From Alphaproteobacteria bacterium (lineage in GTDB: Bacteria; Pseudomonadota; Alphaproteobacteria; GCA-2731375): 64,000 bases of DNA. Below the pieces are notes generated by a model, which had not been told where the DNA came from, did no database searches, and saw nothing but the letters and a program-made list of their open reading frames with translations. The position numbers were made by a program, and so were the translations under genes. Of the stretch, positions 1 to 8,858 are shown piece by piece. Location of the stretch: positions 295,325 to 359,324 of the forward strand of contig JADHTB010000003.1 of NCBI GenBank assembly GCA_016776605.1, read 5' to 3'. The stretch's first letter is position 1, and every line of letters begins with the position of its first letter.

Positions 1-1176
1 GGACATGGCAAAAACACCCAGAAACGGCCCGATTGCCAGCACGGCGAAGGCATAGTGCCAGCCCCAGGCGGCGGCCAGGGGCGGCACCAGATGCACCGTG
101 AACAGGGTCAACAAAAATCCGACACAGGTTTGCACGGTCAGCATGGTACCGACAAATTCGGGCGGTGAAAGTTCGGCGATGGAGGCTGAAAATTGCGCCG
201 AATCCGCGACGACCGTGACCCCCCAGATCACCGCCACCAGGGTCAGCAGCCAAGGCGCGCCGCCGAACAGAAAACCAATGCTAAGGGCGCACAGGCCCGA
301 GGCGGTCATGGCGCCCATGGTCAGGGTGGTGCGGCCATAACGATCAGCCAGCGCGCCACCCGCTAAACAGCCTATGGCGCCACCGATGCCCATGGCCCCA
401 AAGGTCGCCCAACGGGACCACCAGGCCGCCGCGTCAACCGCCATGACCTGGCGAAACGACGCATCCAGGAACACCACCAGCCAGGCCCACATGGCATATA
501 GCTCCCACATATGGCCCAGATAACCGAAATTCGCCCAGCGCAGGGCTGGTTGGCGAAAGGCTTGCAGGGCGGCACCGGGGGTGAATGGCGGCGCGGGCGC
601 CAGGTTTGGCCCCAGTCGCACCAGATTGACCATCAGCGCCGACAGTAATGCCAGGGCGGAGGCGGCCAGAATGGTGAAACGCCAATCGACGCCGCCAAAG
701 GCATTGAACAGATGCGGCGCCGCCGAACCCAGGGTCAAGGCCCCGACCAACAGGCCGATCAGCAAACCCACATCGCCACGGGCCCAACTGACCGCCATCT
801 TCATGCCAACGGGATAGATCCCCGCCATGCAGACGCCGGTGATAAAGCGCAACAGAATAACCAGGGGCGAGGTCGGCTCCACCGTTAACAACAGGGCGTT
901 GGCCAGGGCCGCCACCAGGGCGCTGGCCATGAAAAACCGGCGCAGGTCCAGGCGGTCGGCCAGGCTGAACAGGGCGGAAACCACTGTGCCGGCGACAAAG
1001 CCTATTTGTACAGCGGAGGTCATCATCGAGGCCTGACGGGGCGAAAGGCCATATTCGATAATCAGCGAGGGCACCACGGCGGAAGCGGAAAACCACAGGC
1101 CCAGGGCCGCCACCTCGCAAAACGCCAGCAACGCCAAAGCCCAGCCGCGCCGCCTATCCGCGAAATCCGTCCCCAT
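1..1176 (-). CDS. MFS transporter (3' end outside window)
   Basis: Integral inner-membrane major facilitator; substrate not evident. The reading frame is open from the ATG at 1176 to the window edge, so the ORF track misses it and lists only a shadow (434..1120). The 392 visible residues carry successive hydrophobic helices (for example ALALLAFCEVAALGLWF near the N-terminus) and an inter-helix loop ending in RLDLRRFF. Most MFS proteins are about 400 residues, so little is missing. AAGGA lies about 6 nt before the ATG. It is divergent from the HIG1 gene. The MFS fold is clear; the subfamily is not resolved. Confidence 0.85.
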   Translation of the reverse strand, partial: MGTDFADRRRGWALALLAFCEVAALGLWFSASAVVPSLIIEYGLSPRQASMMTSAVQIGFVAGTVVSALFSLADRLDLRRFFMASALVAALANALLLTVEPTSPLVILLRFITGVCMAGIYPVGMKMAVSWARGDVGLLIGLLVGALTLGSAAPHLFNAFGGVDWRFTILAASALALLSALMVNLVRLGPNLAPAPPFTPGAALQAFRQPALRWANFGYLGHMWELYAMWAWLVVFLDASFRQVMAVDAAAWWSRWATFGAMGIGGAIGCLAGGALADRYGRTTLTMGAMTASGLCALSIGFLFGGAPWLLTLVAVIWGVTVVADSAQFSASIAELSPPEFVGTMLTVQTCVGFLLTLFTVHLVPPLAAAWGWHYAFAVLAIGPFLGVFAMS

Positions 1177-1343
1177 CCGTAATCCTTTTCAAACACCGCC
1201 ACCAACGCAATGGGGTTCGAATTTTGCGCGCCGATGCCCGCAAAATCATGCTAGGACTAAAACATATTCGGCGATCCTGCGGGTCGACGATAGCGGATAA
1301 TTCGCCTATGAGCGACCACAGCAACAATCTTTGAGGTGCGGCG

Positions 1344-1541
1344 ATGTCCAGCCTGCTGACAGTCTTATTGGGCCTGGCCCTGGCCGCCGTCCTGGGCGTA
1401 TTGCTGTTGGGCGTCTATAGCATGGGGCGTGGTGGTGAGTTCAACCGCAAATACGGCAATTTGCTGATGCGCTGGCGCATTGCGCTGCAATTAGGAGCGG
1501 TCGGCATTATGTTCCTGTTGTTTTACGTTAATCAGAGTTAA
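1344..1541 (+). CDS. HIG1-domain twin-transmembrane protein
   Basis: A 65-residue membrane protein with two hydrophobic segments (about residues 4-24 and 46-62) joined by a short polar loop containing GGEFNRKYGNLLMRWR, typical of bacterial HIG1_N twin-TM proteins. Mitochondrial relatives act with respiratory complexes; the bacterial role is poorly defined. GAGGTG precedes the ATG. The stop overlaps an upstream ATG of the next ORF, and the cobalamin adenosyltransferase follows about 40 nt later, a gene pair common in alphaproteobacteria. Cotranscription is inferred. Confidence 0.8.
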   Translation: MSSLLTVLLGLALAAVLGVLLLGVYSMGRGGEFNRKYGNLLMRWRIALQLGAVGIMFLLFYVNQS

Positions 1542-1579
1542 TGGGCAGAGCGAACAGGATCGCATCTGGGGAAAATCCT

Positions 1580-2152
1580 ATGGTAAAGCTGACAAAAATC
1601 TATACCCGTGGCGGCGACGGCGGCGAAACCAGCCTGAGTGACGGCAGCCGGGTCGCCAAGGACGATTTGCGGGTTGCGGCCTATGGCGATGTGGATGAAT
1701 TGAACGCTGTTATTGGTCTGGCGCGCCTGTATACCGGCGGTGCCGCCGATGCCGCCGATGCGATGCTGGCCCGTATCCAGCACGATCTGTTCGACCTTGG
1801 CGCCGATCTGTCCACCCCCATCGTCGCGGCGCCAAAACATCCCCCCCTGCGCATTCTGGATAGTCAGGTGGACCGCCTGGAGCGGGAGATTGATGCCCTG
1901 GGCGAGGTTTTATCGGCTCTGAACTCTTTCGTCCTGCCCGGCGGCACGCCGTTGGCGGCCCAGTTGCATCTGGCCCGCACCGTGGCCCGACGGGCGGAAC
2001 GCCTGGCCATCACCCTGGCCGGACGGGAAAACATCAACCCGGCCGCCCTGCGTTATCTGAACCGCCTGTCCGACCATCTGTTCCAACTGGCCCGCCACGC
2101 CAACGACGACGGCAAGACAGACGTCCTGTGGCAGCCGGGCATTAACCGTTGA
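1580..2152 (+). CDS. PduO-type cob(I)alamin adenosyltransferase
   Basis: Transfers the adenosyl group of ATP to cob(I)alamin or cob(I)yrinic acid diamide, making coenzyme B12. The N-terminal ATP-binding motif TRGGDGGETSLSDGSRV and the C-terminal RYLNRLSDHLFQLAR signature are both present, and about 190 residues is normal for the PduO/MMAB family. I chose ATG 1580 over the track's 1541 because GGGGAAA sits just upstream and family members begin MVKLTKIYTR. The partner enzyme is probably methylmalonyl-CoA mutase, encoded elsewhere; that is inference. Confidence 0.93.
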   Translation: MVKLTKIYTRGGDGGETSLSDGSRVAKDDLRVAAYGDVDELNAVIGLARLYTGGAADAADAMLARIQHDLFDLGADLSTPIVAAPKHPPLRILDSQVDRLEREIDALGEVLSALNSFVLPGGTPLAAQLHLARTVARRAERLAITLAGRENINPAALRYLNRLSDHLFQLARHANDDGKTDVLWQPGINR

Positions 2153-2183
2153 TCGATTTCGATATCGAAATGAACGAGTTAGG

Positions 2184-2801
2184 TCACGAGGACGGAGCAT
2201 AGGGTTGGCGCAGGGCGCGTTCGACCATTTCCAGCCGGTCCTGGCCGTAAAACATATCGCCATCGATGAAATAGGTGGGTGAGCCGAACACCGAACGTTC
2301 GATGGCCTCGTCCGTATTGGCCTGATAAATCGCCTGCACTTCGTCCGAGAGGGCGGCGTCCAGCAATGGTTCCGGCGCCAGGCCAACGCTTTCGGCGATC
2401 CTGGCCAGGGTGTCCCGGTCGGCCAGATCCGCATCATCCCGCCAATGGGACTGCAACATGGCATGGGCCAACTGATCCACATTCCGCCCCTGAACGATAC
2501 CGGCAATCAACATGCCGTTGCACAGTGTCGTCGGATTTTGATGGAAGGCGGGGTAGCCATCCAGCACCGGGGCGTTGCGTTCCTCCGCCCAGCGGTCGAT
2601 CTCCCGGCGAAAGTAATAGGCGCGGTGTTTTGGGCTGCGCTGGCCGAACGGCGATGATCCCGCCGCCGGCACCACCTGGTTCAGATCGACCGGCTTGTGC
2701 ACAATGGTCCGGCCGGCGGCCTTGGCAATTTCCATGAACCGGGCCGAGCCGAGATAAGCGTAGGCGGAATGGGCGGAATAGAAATACTCGATCTCGGACA
2801 T
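2184..2801 (-). CDS. 2-hydroxychromene-2-carboxylate isomerase family (DsbA/GST-kappa fold)
   Basis: A thioredoxin-fold protein of the HCCA isomerase/GST-kappa group. It starts EIEYFYSAHSAYAYLGSARF, where the family has a SxY[AS]Y active-site serine, and has a C-terminal FGSPTYFIDGDMFYGQDRL block typical of DsbA-like isomerases. The true substrate need not be a naphthalene-pathway chromene; many chromosomal members are uncharacterised glutathione-linked enzymes. ATG 2801 has GGAG 7 nt upstream; the track's 2813 start is a TTG. It is divergent from the VOC gene. Confidence 0.85.
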   Translation of the reverse strand: MSEIEYFYSAHSAYAYLGSARFMEIAKAAGRTIVHKPVDLNQVVPAAGSSPFGQRSPKHRAYYFRREIDRWAEERNAPVLDGYPAFHQNPTTLCNGMLIAGIVQGRNVDQLAHAMLQSHWRDDADLADRDTLARIAESVGLAPEPLLDAALSDEVQAIYQANTDEAIERSVFGSPTYFIDGDMFYGQDRLEMVERALRQPYAPSS

Positions 2802-2896
2802 GCTTTGCTCCAATGTGATGCGCGTTCCTTAGGGCCATCATCTGGACCCGCGCCCCTCAGTCAAGCGGTAGATCGCTATTGGAAAGGAGAAACAGC

Positions 2897-3331
2897 ATGA
2901 CCATTCCCATTCGCACCATCGATCATGTGGTCGTCATGGCCGCCGATATGGAAAGATCGATCGCATTTTATTGCGATGTTCTGGGCGGCAAGGCCCGTTA
3001 TTTACAGCGCTTTCGGGATGGCCGGCTGTCCAGTCTGCCGATCTTTCTGGGCGGCGCGGTGGTCAATCTGCAACGCCTGGAGGAACCGGCCTATATCGTC
3101 GCGAATAGGCTGGAATCGGGTACGGTCGATGTTTGTTTCCGCTGGGACGGCACCATCGCCGAGGCGGAAGCCTATCTGAGCCAGGCCGGGGTGGCCGTCA
3201 TCGAAGGGCCGGTGCCGCGCTGGGCGGCGGATGGAGTCTGGGGCCAATCGGTCTATTTCCGCGATCCGGACGGCAATTTGCTGGAATTTCTCTCGACGGC
3301 GGAACCTATCGAGCCATTGTTCACGGAGTGA
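2897..3331 (+). CDS. VOC/glyoxalase family protein
   Basis: A 144-residue vicinal-oxygen-chelate protein. It opens IRTIDHVVVMAADMERSIAFYCDVLG, the standard first beta-alpha-beta unit with a metal-ligand His, and ends VYFRDPDGNLLEFLS, the second unit with the ligand Glu. AAGGAGA lies 7 nt before ATG 2897, which I prefer to the track start at 2879. Members include dioxygenases, glyoxalases and fosfomycin-type thiol transferases; nothing here fixes the substrate. Confidence 0.85.
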   Translation: MTIPIRTIDHVVVMAADMERSIAFYCDVLGGKARYLQRFRDGRLSSLPIFLGGAVVNLQRLEEPAYIVANRLESGTVDVCFRWDGTIAEAEAYLSQAGVAVIEGPVPRWAADGVWGQSVYFRDPDGNLLEFLSTAEPIEPLFTE

Positions 3332-3374
3332 TAAGCCAATCGCGACCTTTTGCCGCGATAAGTGCCGCCACGCG

Positions 3375-3403
3375 TTGACTCGCCTTTCGCGCTTCACTAT
3401 TTT
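3375..3403 (+). promoter_or_regulatory. Predicted sigma-70-type promoter for etfBA
   Basis: TTGACT and TATTTT are separated by exactly 17 bp within the 175-bp gap before etfB. The start site would be about 100 nt before the etfB ATG. Seen by eye; not tested. Confidence 0.5.
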
Positions 3404-3506
3404 GCAGCGCAGCATTAGCCAGTGGGCGCGATAATCCGTCCGCCCGGCGCGTGGGTAACGGGATCCCGCGCTGCCGGAAGACCATTCCCTTGAGAAGAGG
3501 CCACCG

Positions 3507-4256
3507 ATGAAAGTTATCGTCGCCGTCAAACGCGTGGTTGACTACAACGTCAAGATCCGGGTCAAAGCCGATGAAACCGGGGTTGATCTCGCCAACGTCA
3601 AAATGTCCATGAACCCGTTCGACGAAATCGCCGTCGAAGAGGCCCTGCGCATCAAGGAGGCCGGATTGGCGGACGAGATTATCGCCGTCTCGATCGGTGT
3701 GCAGCAGTGTCAGGAAACCATCCGCACCGCCCTGGCCATGGGCGCCGATCGCGGCATCCTGGTCAAGACCGACGATGCCTTGGAGCCCCTGCACGTGGCC
3801 AAGCTACTGAAAGCCGTGGTGGATGAAGAACAGCCGGGCCTGGTGATCTTGGGCAAACAGGCAATCGACGATGATTGCAATCAAACCGGCCAGATGCTGG
3901 CCGCCCTGTTGGGCTGGCCGCAAGGCACCTTTGCCTCCAAGATCGAATTGGCTGACGGCAAGGCCAACGTGACCCGGGAAGTGGATGGCGGTCTGCAGAC
4001 CTTGACCCTGAAGCTGCCCATGATCGTCACCACGGATCTGCGCCTGAACGAGCCACGCTATGCCTCATTGCCGAACATCATGAAGGCAAAGAAAAAGCCC
4101 ATTGACGAAAAAACGCCGCAAGATCTGGGCGTTGATACGGCGCCGCGCCTGACCACTCTGAAGGTGGCGTCGCCGCCGCAGCGGCAAGCTGGCGTGATCG
4201 TCGAAAATGTCGCCGAATTGGTCGATAAGTTGCGTAATGAAGCAGGGGTAATCTGA
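3507..4256 (+). CDS. etfB: Electron transfer flavoprotein beta subunit
   Basis: Small subunit of the soluble ETF heterodimer, which carries electrons from acyl-CoA and other flavin dehydrogenases to ETF:ubiquinone oxidoreductase. It begins [20 protein letters not shown] and contains the ETF-beta signature region around [11 protein letters not shown] and the AMP-binding stretch [17 protein letters not shown]. 249 residues is full length. AGAGG precedes the ATG. It overlaps etfA by one base (TGATG), so the subunits are translationally coupled. Confidence 0.97.
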   Translation: MKVIVAVKRVVDYNVKIRVKADETGVDLANVKMSMNPFDEIAVEEALRIKEAGLADEIIAVSIGVQQCQETIRTALAMGADRGILVKTDDALEPLHVAKLLKAVVDEEQPGLVILGKQAIDDDCNQTGQMLAALLGWPQGTFASKIELADGKANVTREVDGGLQTLTLKLPMIVTTDLRLNEPRYASLPNIMKAKKKPIDEKTPQDLGVDTAPRLTTLKVASPPQRQAGVIVENVAELVDKLRNEAGVI

Positions 4257-5203
4257 TGTCCGTCCTGGTAATTGCCGAACACGATAATGCCGAATTGAAG
4301 CCGGCGACCCTGGCCGTGGTGACCGCCGCCACCGCCCTGGGCGGCGATGTGGATATCCTGGTGGCCGGCGGCGGCTGTGCCTCTGTCGGGGCCGCGGCGG
4401 CGAAAGTTGCCGGCGTGACCAAAGTTCTGGTCGCGGATGCGCCGGAATATGCTCATATGCTGGCCGAATCCATGGCCGATCTGGTGGTCCCTCTGGCACG
4501 GAATTATGCCGCCGTCATGGCGGTGGCGAATACGGTCGGCAAGAATTTCATGCCCCGGGTTGCCGCGCTGTTGGATGTTTCCCAGATTTCAGAGATATCG
4601 GCCATCGTCGATCCCGATACTTTTATCCGGCCCATCTATGCCGGCAACGCCATGGCCACGGTGCAATCGTCCGATGCCATCAAAATTATTACCGTGCGTC
4701 CCACGGGCTTTGAGAAGGCCGCGCCCGAGGGCGGCTCGGCAGTGGTAGAAAACATCGCCTCGGCCGGCGATCCTGGCCTGGCCAGTTTCGTGGGCGAGGA
4801 ACTGTCGAAATCCGAGCGGCCGGAACTGACGGCGGCCAAGATCATCATCTCCGGTGGCCGGGGCATGCAGTCGGGCGATAACTTCCCGATTATCGAGGCG
4901 GTCGCGGATCAGCTTGGCGCGGCGGTCGGTGCCAGCAGGGCGGCGGTCGACGCCGGTTTCGTGCCGAACGACTATCAGGTCGGCCAGACAGGCAAGGTGG
5001 TGGCCCCGGAATTGTATATCGCCGTCGGTATCTCGGGCGCCATCCAGCATCTGGCCGGTATGAAGGACAGCAAGGTGATCGTCGCTATCAACAAGGATGA
5101 AGAGGCGCCGATCTTCCAGGTTGCCGATTACGGCCTGGTCGCCGATTTGTTCAAGGCGGTGCCCGAGTTGGAAGAAGAGTTGAAGAAGCTGCCGCCAGCC
5201 TAG
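4256..5203 (+). CDS. etfA: Electron transfer flavoprotein alpha subunit
   Basis: FAD-carrying large subunit of ETF, 315 residues. The C-terminal FAD-binding domain is clear: [12 protein letters not shown], then [36 protein letters not shown] and a conserved [16 protein letters not shown]. It is the second gene of the etfBA pair and is followed by an acyl-CoA pathway dehydrogenase. Its stop codon TAG is the first three bases of a dispersed repeat (TAGAGCATTTTC). Confidence 0.97.
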   Translation: MSVLVIAEHDNAELKPATLAVVTAATALGGDVDILVAGGGCASVGAAAAKVAGVTKVLVADAPEYAHMLAESMADLVVPLARNYAAVMAVANTVGKNFMPRVAALLDVSQISEISAIVDPDTFIRPIYAGNAMATVQSSDAIKIITVRPTGFEKAAPEGGSAVVENIASAGDPGLASFVGEELSKSERPELTAAKIIISGGRGMQSGDNFPIIEAVADQLGAAVGASRAAVDAGFVPNDYQVGQTGKVVAPELYIAVGISGAIQHLAGMKDSKVIVAINKDEEAPIFQVADYGLVADLFKAVPELEEELKKLPPA

Positions 5204-5304
5204 AGCATTTTCATTCTGAAAATGCTCAGATCTTTAGAATTAGAGCAATTTTTCCAATCACTTAGAACCGCTTCGCGATTCTCATTAATTCGGAATTGCT
5301 CTAG
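5201..5304 (+). repeat. TAGAGCA repeat, copy R1
   Basis: A 104-bp intergenic repeat starting TAGAGCATTTTC and ending GGAATTGCTCTAG. It differs from copy R3 at 11787 by three substitutions over 104 bp. It contains the hairpin ATTTTCATTCTGAAAAT near its start and an imperfect GAACCGC/GCGATTC stem in its middle. The first three bases are the etfA stop codon. One GANTC site (GATTC) is present. Confidence 0.9.
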
Positions 5305-5365
5305 AGCAAACTTTTGATCACATGGAATGGCGTTAGCATCTCCAACTGGTTTAAAATTGCTCCAG
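5302..5365 (+). repeat. Diverged second TAGAGCA-type unit after R1
   Basis: Starts at the TAG that ends R1 (TAGAGCAAACTTTTG) and ends AAAATTGCTCCAG. The terminal boxes match the family but the interior does not. It lies between etfA and the hydroxyacyl-CoA dehydrogenase gene. Confidence 0.5.
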
Positions 5366-5403
5366 CGAAGCGCCGGTGACGTTTGCCGGCAGAAAGATAA
5401 ACG

Positions 5404-6276
5404 ATGATCCAGACCATTGGCATTATTGGTGCCGGGCAGATGGGCAATGGAATTGCCCATGTCCTGTCCCTCGCCGGCTATGACGTGCTGCTGACCGATG
5501 CCTCCAATGCCCAGATGCAGAAGGCATTAAAGCTGATTGAAGGCAATTTAGAGCGTCAGGTTGGCCGGGGCCGGCTGGATCAGGCGAATATGCTGGCGGC
5601 GCTGGGCCGGATCAAGATCGTTGCCGGCCTGCCCGAATTGGCCGACGCGGATCTGGTGATCGAGGCGGCGGCCGAGGATGAAGACATCAAGCGGCAGATT
5701 CTGACAGACCTGGGACCAATTTTGAAGCCGGAAGGCTTGATCGCCACCAATACCTCGTCCATTTCCATCACTCGTCTGGCGGCCGTCTCGGGCCGGCCGG
5801 AAAAATTCATGGGCATGCATTTCATGAACCCGGTGCCGGTGATGGAGTTGGTCGAATTGATCCGGGGCATAGCCACGGACGAGCCAACCTTTACCGCGGT
5901 GCGCGAGGTCGTGCTGAAAACCGGCAAAATTCCCGCCAATGCCGAAGATTTTCCCGCCTTTATCGTCAACCGCATCCTGATGCCCATGGTCAACGAGGCG
6001 GTTTATACCCTGTATGAAGGTGTCGGCACCGTGGAAGGCATCGACACCTCCATGCGCCTGGGCGCCCATCATCGCATGGGGCCGCTGCAACTGGCCGATT
6101 TCATTGGTCTGGATACCTGCCTGGCCATCATGCAGACTCTGTACGAAGGCTTGGCCGACACCAAATACCGGCCCTGCCCGCTGTTGGTCAAATATGTCGA
6201 GGCCGGTTGGCTGGGCCGCAAGACGGACCGCGGCTTCTATGACTACCACGGCGATACGCCGGTTCCCACGCGCTAG
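5404..6276 (+). CDS. 3-hydroxybutyryl-CoA dehydrogenase
   Basis: NAD(P)-dependent oxidation or reduction of 3-hydroxyacyl-CoA/acetoacetyl-CoA, in fatty-acid or butanoate metabolism. The Rossmann motif GIIGAGQMGNGIAH is at residue 6; TNTSSISITRLA and the catalytic His region HFMNPVPVMELVELI follow, then the helical dimerisation domain FIVNRILMPMVNEA. 290 residues matches the monofunctional family. It follows etfBA, which would take electrons from the partner acyl-CoA dehydrogenases. Its TAG stop lies in repeat R2. Confidence 0.95.
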   Translation: MIQTIGIIGAGQMGNGIAHVLSLAGYDVLLTDASNAQMQKALKLIEGNLERQVGRGRLDQANMLAALGRIKIVAGLPELADADLVIEAAAEDEDIKRQILTDLGPILKPEGLIATNTSSISITRLAAVSGRPEKFMGMHFMNPVPVMELVELIRGIATDEPTFTAVREVVLKTGKIPANAEDFPAFIVNRILMPMVNEAVYTLYEGVGTVEGIDTSMRLGAHHRMGPLQLADFIGLDTCLAIMQTLYEGLADTKYRPCPLLVKYVEAGWLGRKTDRGFYDYHGDTPVPTR

Positions 6277-6377
6277 AGCGCATTCGAAGAAAATGCGTTC
6301 AGACTCTTAAAAATAGAGCAATTGAACCAATCACTTAAGTCGCGAAAGCGACTCCAATTAATTGAAAATTGCTCTAG
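6274..6377 (+). repeat. TAGAGCA repeat, copy R2
   Basis: A 104-bp copy of a second subtype: TAGAGCGCATTCGAAG at the left, a perfect GTCGC-GAAA-GCGAC hairpin in the middle and GAAAATTGCTCTAG at the right. It begins with the stop codon of the dehydrogenase and is followed directly by AGAGCAGTTCCGG. It has two GACTC (GANTC) sites. Confidence 0.88.
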
Positions 6378-6434
6378 AGCAGTTCCGGTCGCCGTAGGCT
6401 TGGTCACCGCCTGCCTTTATCTGTTGCCTGATCT

Positions 6435-7580
6435 CTATTCCTGGGCCGCCGGGAATAGTTCCGGGGTGCCGAAGGGGATGGATTCCAGGTAGATCGAGGT
6501 CGAGGGGAAGGCGAAACTGCTGCCCGCTTCTTCCACGATACGTTTGAGGGCAAAGGCCAGGTCTTCCTTCACCCGCATCCATTCCGTCCACTGCGTGGTG
6601 GCGGTAAAGCAATATAATATGATGTCGATGGACGAGTCATTGAAGCTGTCCACATGGATCAAGGTGGTCACCTTGGCAGGGTCCACTTCAAAATCGTCGT
6701 TGTCGAAGACATGCTCCTTGATACCGTTGACGATCTGTCGCAACTGACCCTCGGTGGCGCTGTAGGTAACGCCGATTTTCCAATAGATGCGCCGGTTCGT
6801 CATGCGGGAATAATTGATGACCGCATCTCCCGCCAGCTTGTCGTTTGGAATGGTGATCAGGGCCTTATCGAACTGACGGATTTTGGTGGTGCGAAAACCG
6901 ATGTCCTCGACCGTACCTTCGACGCCCGCGCCCTTGATCCAGTCGCCGTTTACGAAAATTTTATCCAGGAATATGGTCACCCCGGCAAACAGATTGGCCA
7001 TCAAACTCTGTGCGCCAAAGGCCACCGCCATGCCGACCAGGCCAAGGCCGCCCAGCACCGCGCCCACATTGAACTGCCATTCTTCCAGGATCGCCACGAC
7101 GCCAACGGCGGCGATCACAAAGCGGGCTAGCTTGGCAACGAATTCCTTCAGACTATCTCCCAGGGCGGAATGGCCAAGGGCGCCGAAGGCCCTGTCGATC
7201 AGAAAGGATAACGGGTCGACACAGCGGTACAGGGTCCAGAAAATTGCGAAGGCGATGAACGAGCGGACCAGCCGGGTCAACAATATTTCTATCTGATCAG
7301 GAAACGACACCACCTGTGTCGCGGCGTACAGCCCGATGATGATAAAGACGAACCGCAAGGGCGCTTCCAGAGCGGCAATCAGCTCGTCATCAAAGCTCGT
7401 TTCAGTGCGCCGCGTGATGCCGCCTAAACTCGCCAGCACGATGCGGGTAAAAACCCGGCGCAACAGCAAAAACAAGGCAAACGTCGCCAGCGCCAACAGC
7501 ACCTGGCCAACCCCGACGCCAAACACCGCCGTCTGCCAGACCGTCACGACCTCGGCCCACAACCCTGTAATGCTTTCCAT
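6435..7580 (-). CDS. MscS-family mechanosensitive ion channel
   Basis: Inner-membrane tension-gated channel of the MscS superfamily, 381 residues. Several N-terminal membrane segments (VGVGQVLLALATFALFLLL and following) precede the pore helix and MscS core: VLGGLGLVGMAVAFGAQSLMANLFAGVTIF, then GDWIKGAGVEGTVEDIGFRTTKIR and ITIPNDKLAGDAVINYSR. The start is placed at ATG 7580 rather than the track's 7631. It lies 19 nt after an MFS gene on the same strand, probably cotranscribed. Confidence 0.92.
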   Translation of the reverse strand: MESITGLWAEVVTVWQTAVFGVGVGQVLLALATFALFLLLRRVFTRIVLASLGGITRRTETSFDDELIAALEAPLRFVFIIIGLYAATQVVSFPDQIEILLTRLVRSFIAFAIFWTLYRCVDPLSFLIDRAFGALGHSALGDSLKEFVAKLARFVIAAVGVVAILEEWQFNVGAVLGGLGLVGMAVAFGAQSLMANLFAGVTIFLDKIFVNGDWIKGAGVEGTVEDIGFRTTKIRQFDKALITIPNDKLAGDAVINYSRMTNRRIYWKIGVTYSATEGQLRQIVNGIKEHVFDNDDFEVDPAKVTTLIHVDSFNDSSIDIILYCFTATTQWTEWMRVKEDLAFALKRIVEEAGSSFAFPSTSIYLESIPFGTPELFPAAQE

Positions 7581-7599
7581 TGGAATTAGACCTTGTCCA

Positions 7600-8835
7600 T
7601 TATGTCTCGGCCTCGGCCTCGCCCGCCGCATGCGGGCGTCCCGCTGTCGCCATCATGGGCAGCAGCAGCGCGGCCAGGGTGATGACCAGGGCGAGGACGG
7701 CAAGGATGACGAACAGCGAGATGAAATCGCCGCTCATCCCCCGCAAAATCGCGACGATGGGGGCGGCCAGGGCGGCGACCGACAAGGTGATCAGGTATTT
7801 GATCGAGAAGATGCGCGCGCGCCAATGGTCATCCGTATAGCGGGCGATCAAGGTGTCATTCAATGGGATCTGGCCGAACACAAACAACATGGCGCCGATG
7901 GCCACGGCCAGCATGGGCAGGCCGGTCACCCCCAGGGCCAACAGGCCCAGCAAAACCGCCTGACCGGCGGCGATGATAAATAACAAGGGCTTGGCCTCCT
8001 TGCTGTCGACCAGACGGCCGCTGACCAACTGGGCCAGGGAGGCGACCGCGAAAACCAACGCGGCGTAGCCGCCGACGGCGGCGGTATTTCCAGCCAGGGC
8101 GCCCAGGCCATCTTCCAGGGCTTTCGGCATGATCAGGGTGGTGGAGCCGAAAATCAGGCCGCCGCAGGCCGTGGCGATCAGGACCACGATGAAAACCCGG
8201 ATCTGCGCGGCGCGGTAATCGGACTGGCTGCCGTCCCGTTTAATTTTTTGGGCGATGGTCATGACGCCGGCCCGGCGCAGGTAGAAACCGTAAGCGACGC
8301 CGATGGCAATGCAGAAGGCGCCGGGAATCATAAAGGCGGCGCGCCAATGGATGCTGTCGGTCAGGATACCCGCGGTCAGGGCTGCCGCCGCCACGCCCAT
8401 GTTGCCCCAAACTCCGTTAACGCCCAGTACACGGCCCATGCGTTCCTGGCCAGAAACCACCAGGGCGATGCCGACGGGATGATAGATCGAGGCGAACAAG
8501 CCGATGGCGCCGAGGCCGATGGCGATCTGCCAGGTATTCTGGGCAAATCCGGTTAGAAAGCAGGCACTGCCGATACCAAGGAAAAAGACCAGCATCATGC
8601 CTTCCCGGTGCCATCTGTCGCCCAGCCAGCCGGCCGGTATGGCGCCGCCCGCAAATGTCACGAACCCGACCGTGGAGACCCAGATCAATTCTTCGTAGCT
8701 CAATTGCCAACTATGTTCCAGGGCCAGAACCACCGTGGGGAACAACAACATGCAAAGATGATCAACGGTATGGCCCACGTTCAAAAACAGCAGACGCGCA
8801 CCGCTGGCTCGGGATATTGTCACTGGTTCAGTCAT
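7600..8835 (-). CDS. MFS transporter
   Basis: 411 residues with about 12 hydrophobic segments and the loop motif GWLGDRWHREGMML, which matches the MFS G-x-L-x-D-R signature. The overall look (NVGHTVDHLCMLLFPTVV start, second-half loop SGRLVDSKEAKP) resembles fosmidomycin-resistance-like MFS carriers, but the substrate cannot be set from sequence. It is the first gene of the two-gene unit with MscS. Confidence 0.88.
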   Translation of the reverse strand: MTEPVTISRASGARLLFLNVGHTVDHLCMLLFPTVVLALEHSWQLSYEELIWVSTVGFVTFAGGAIPAGWLGDRWHREGMMLVFFLGIGSACFLTGFAQNTWQIAIGLGAIGLFASIYHPVGIALVVSGQERMGRVLGVNGVWGNMGVAAAALTAGILTDSIHWRAAFMIPGAFCIAIGVAYGFYLRRAGVMTIAQKIKRDGSQSDYRAAQIRVFIVVLIATACGGLIFGSTTLIMPKALEDGLGALAGNTAAVGGYAALVFAVASLAQLVSGRLVDSKEAKPLLFIIAAGQAVLLGLLALGVTGLPMLAVAIGAMLFVFGQIPLNDTLIARYTDDHWRARIFSIKYLITLSVAALAAPIVAILRGMSGDFISLFVILAVLALVITLAALLLPMMATAGRPHAAGEAEAET

Positions 8836-8858
8836 GGCGCTTATTCTAGCCTATCTTT

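Noticed and set aside
434-1120. 228-residue minus-strand ORF at the window start
   Set aside because: The MFS frame, open to the window edge from ATG 1176, has proper membrane helices and an SD; this ORF is another frame of the same DNA.
5201-5304. TAGAGCA repeat as a simple Rho-independent terminator
   Set aside because: The hairpins are not followed by T-runs, the copies are over 100 bp long with conserved ends, and copies occur in both orientations and in a divergent promoter region.
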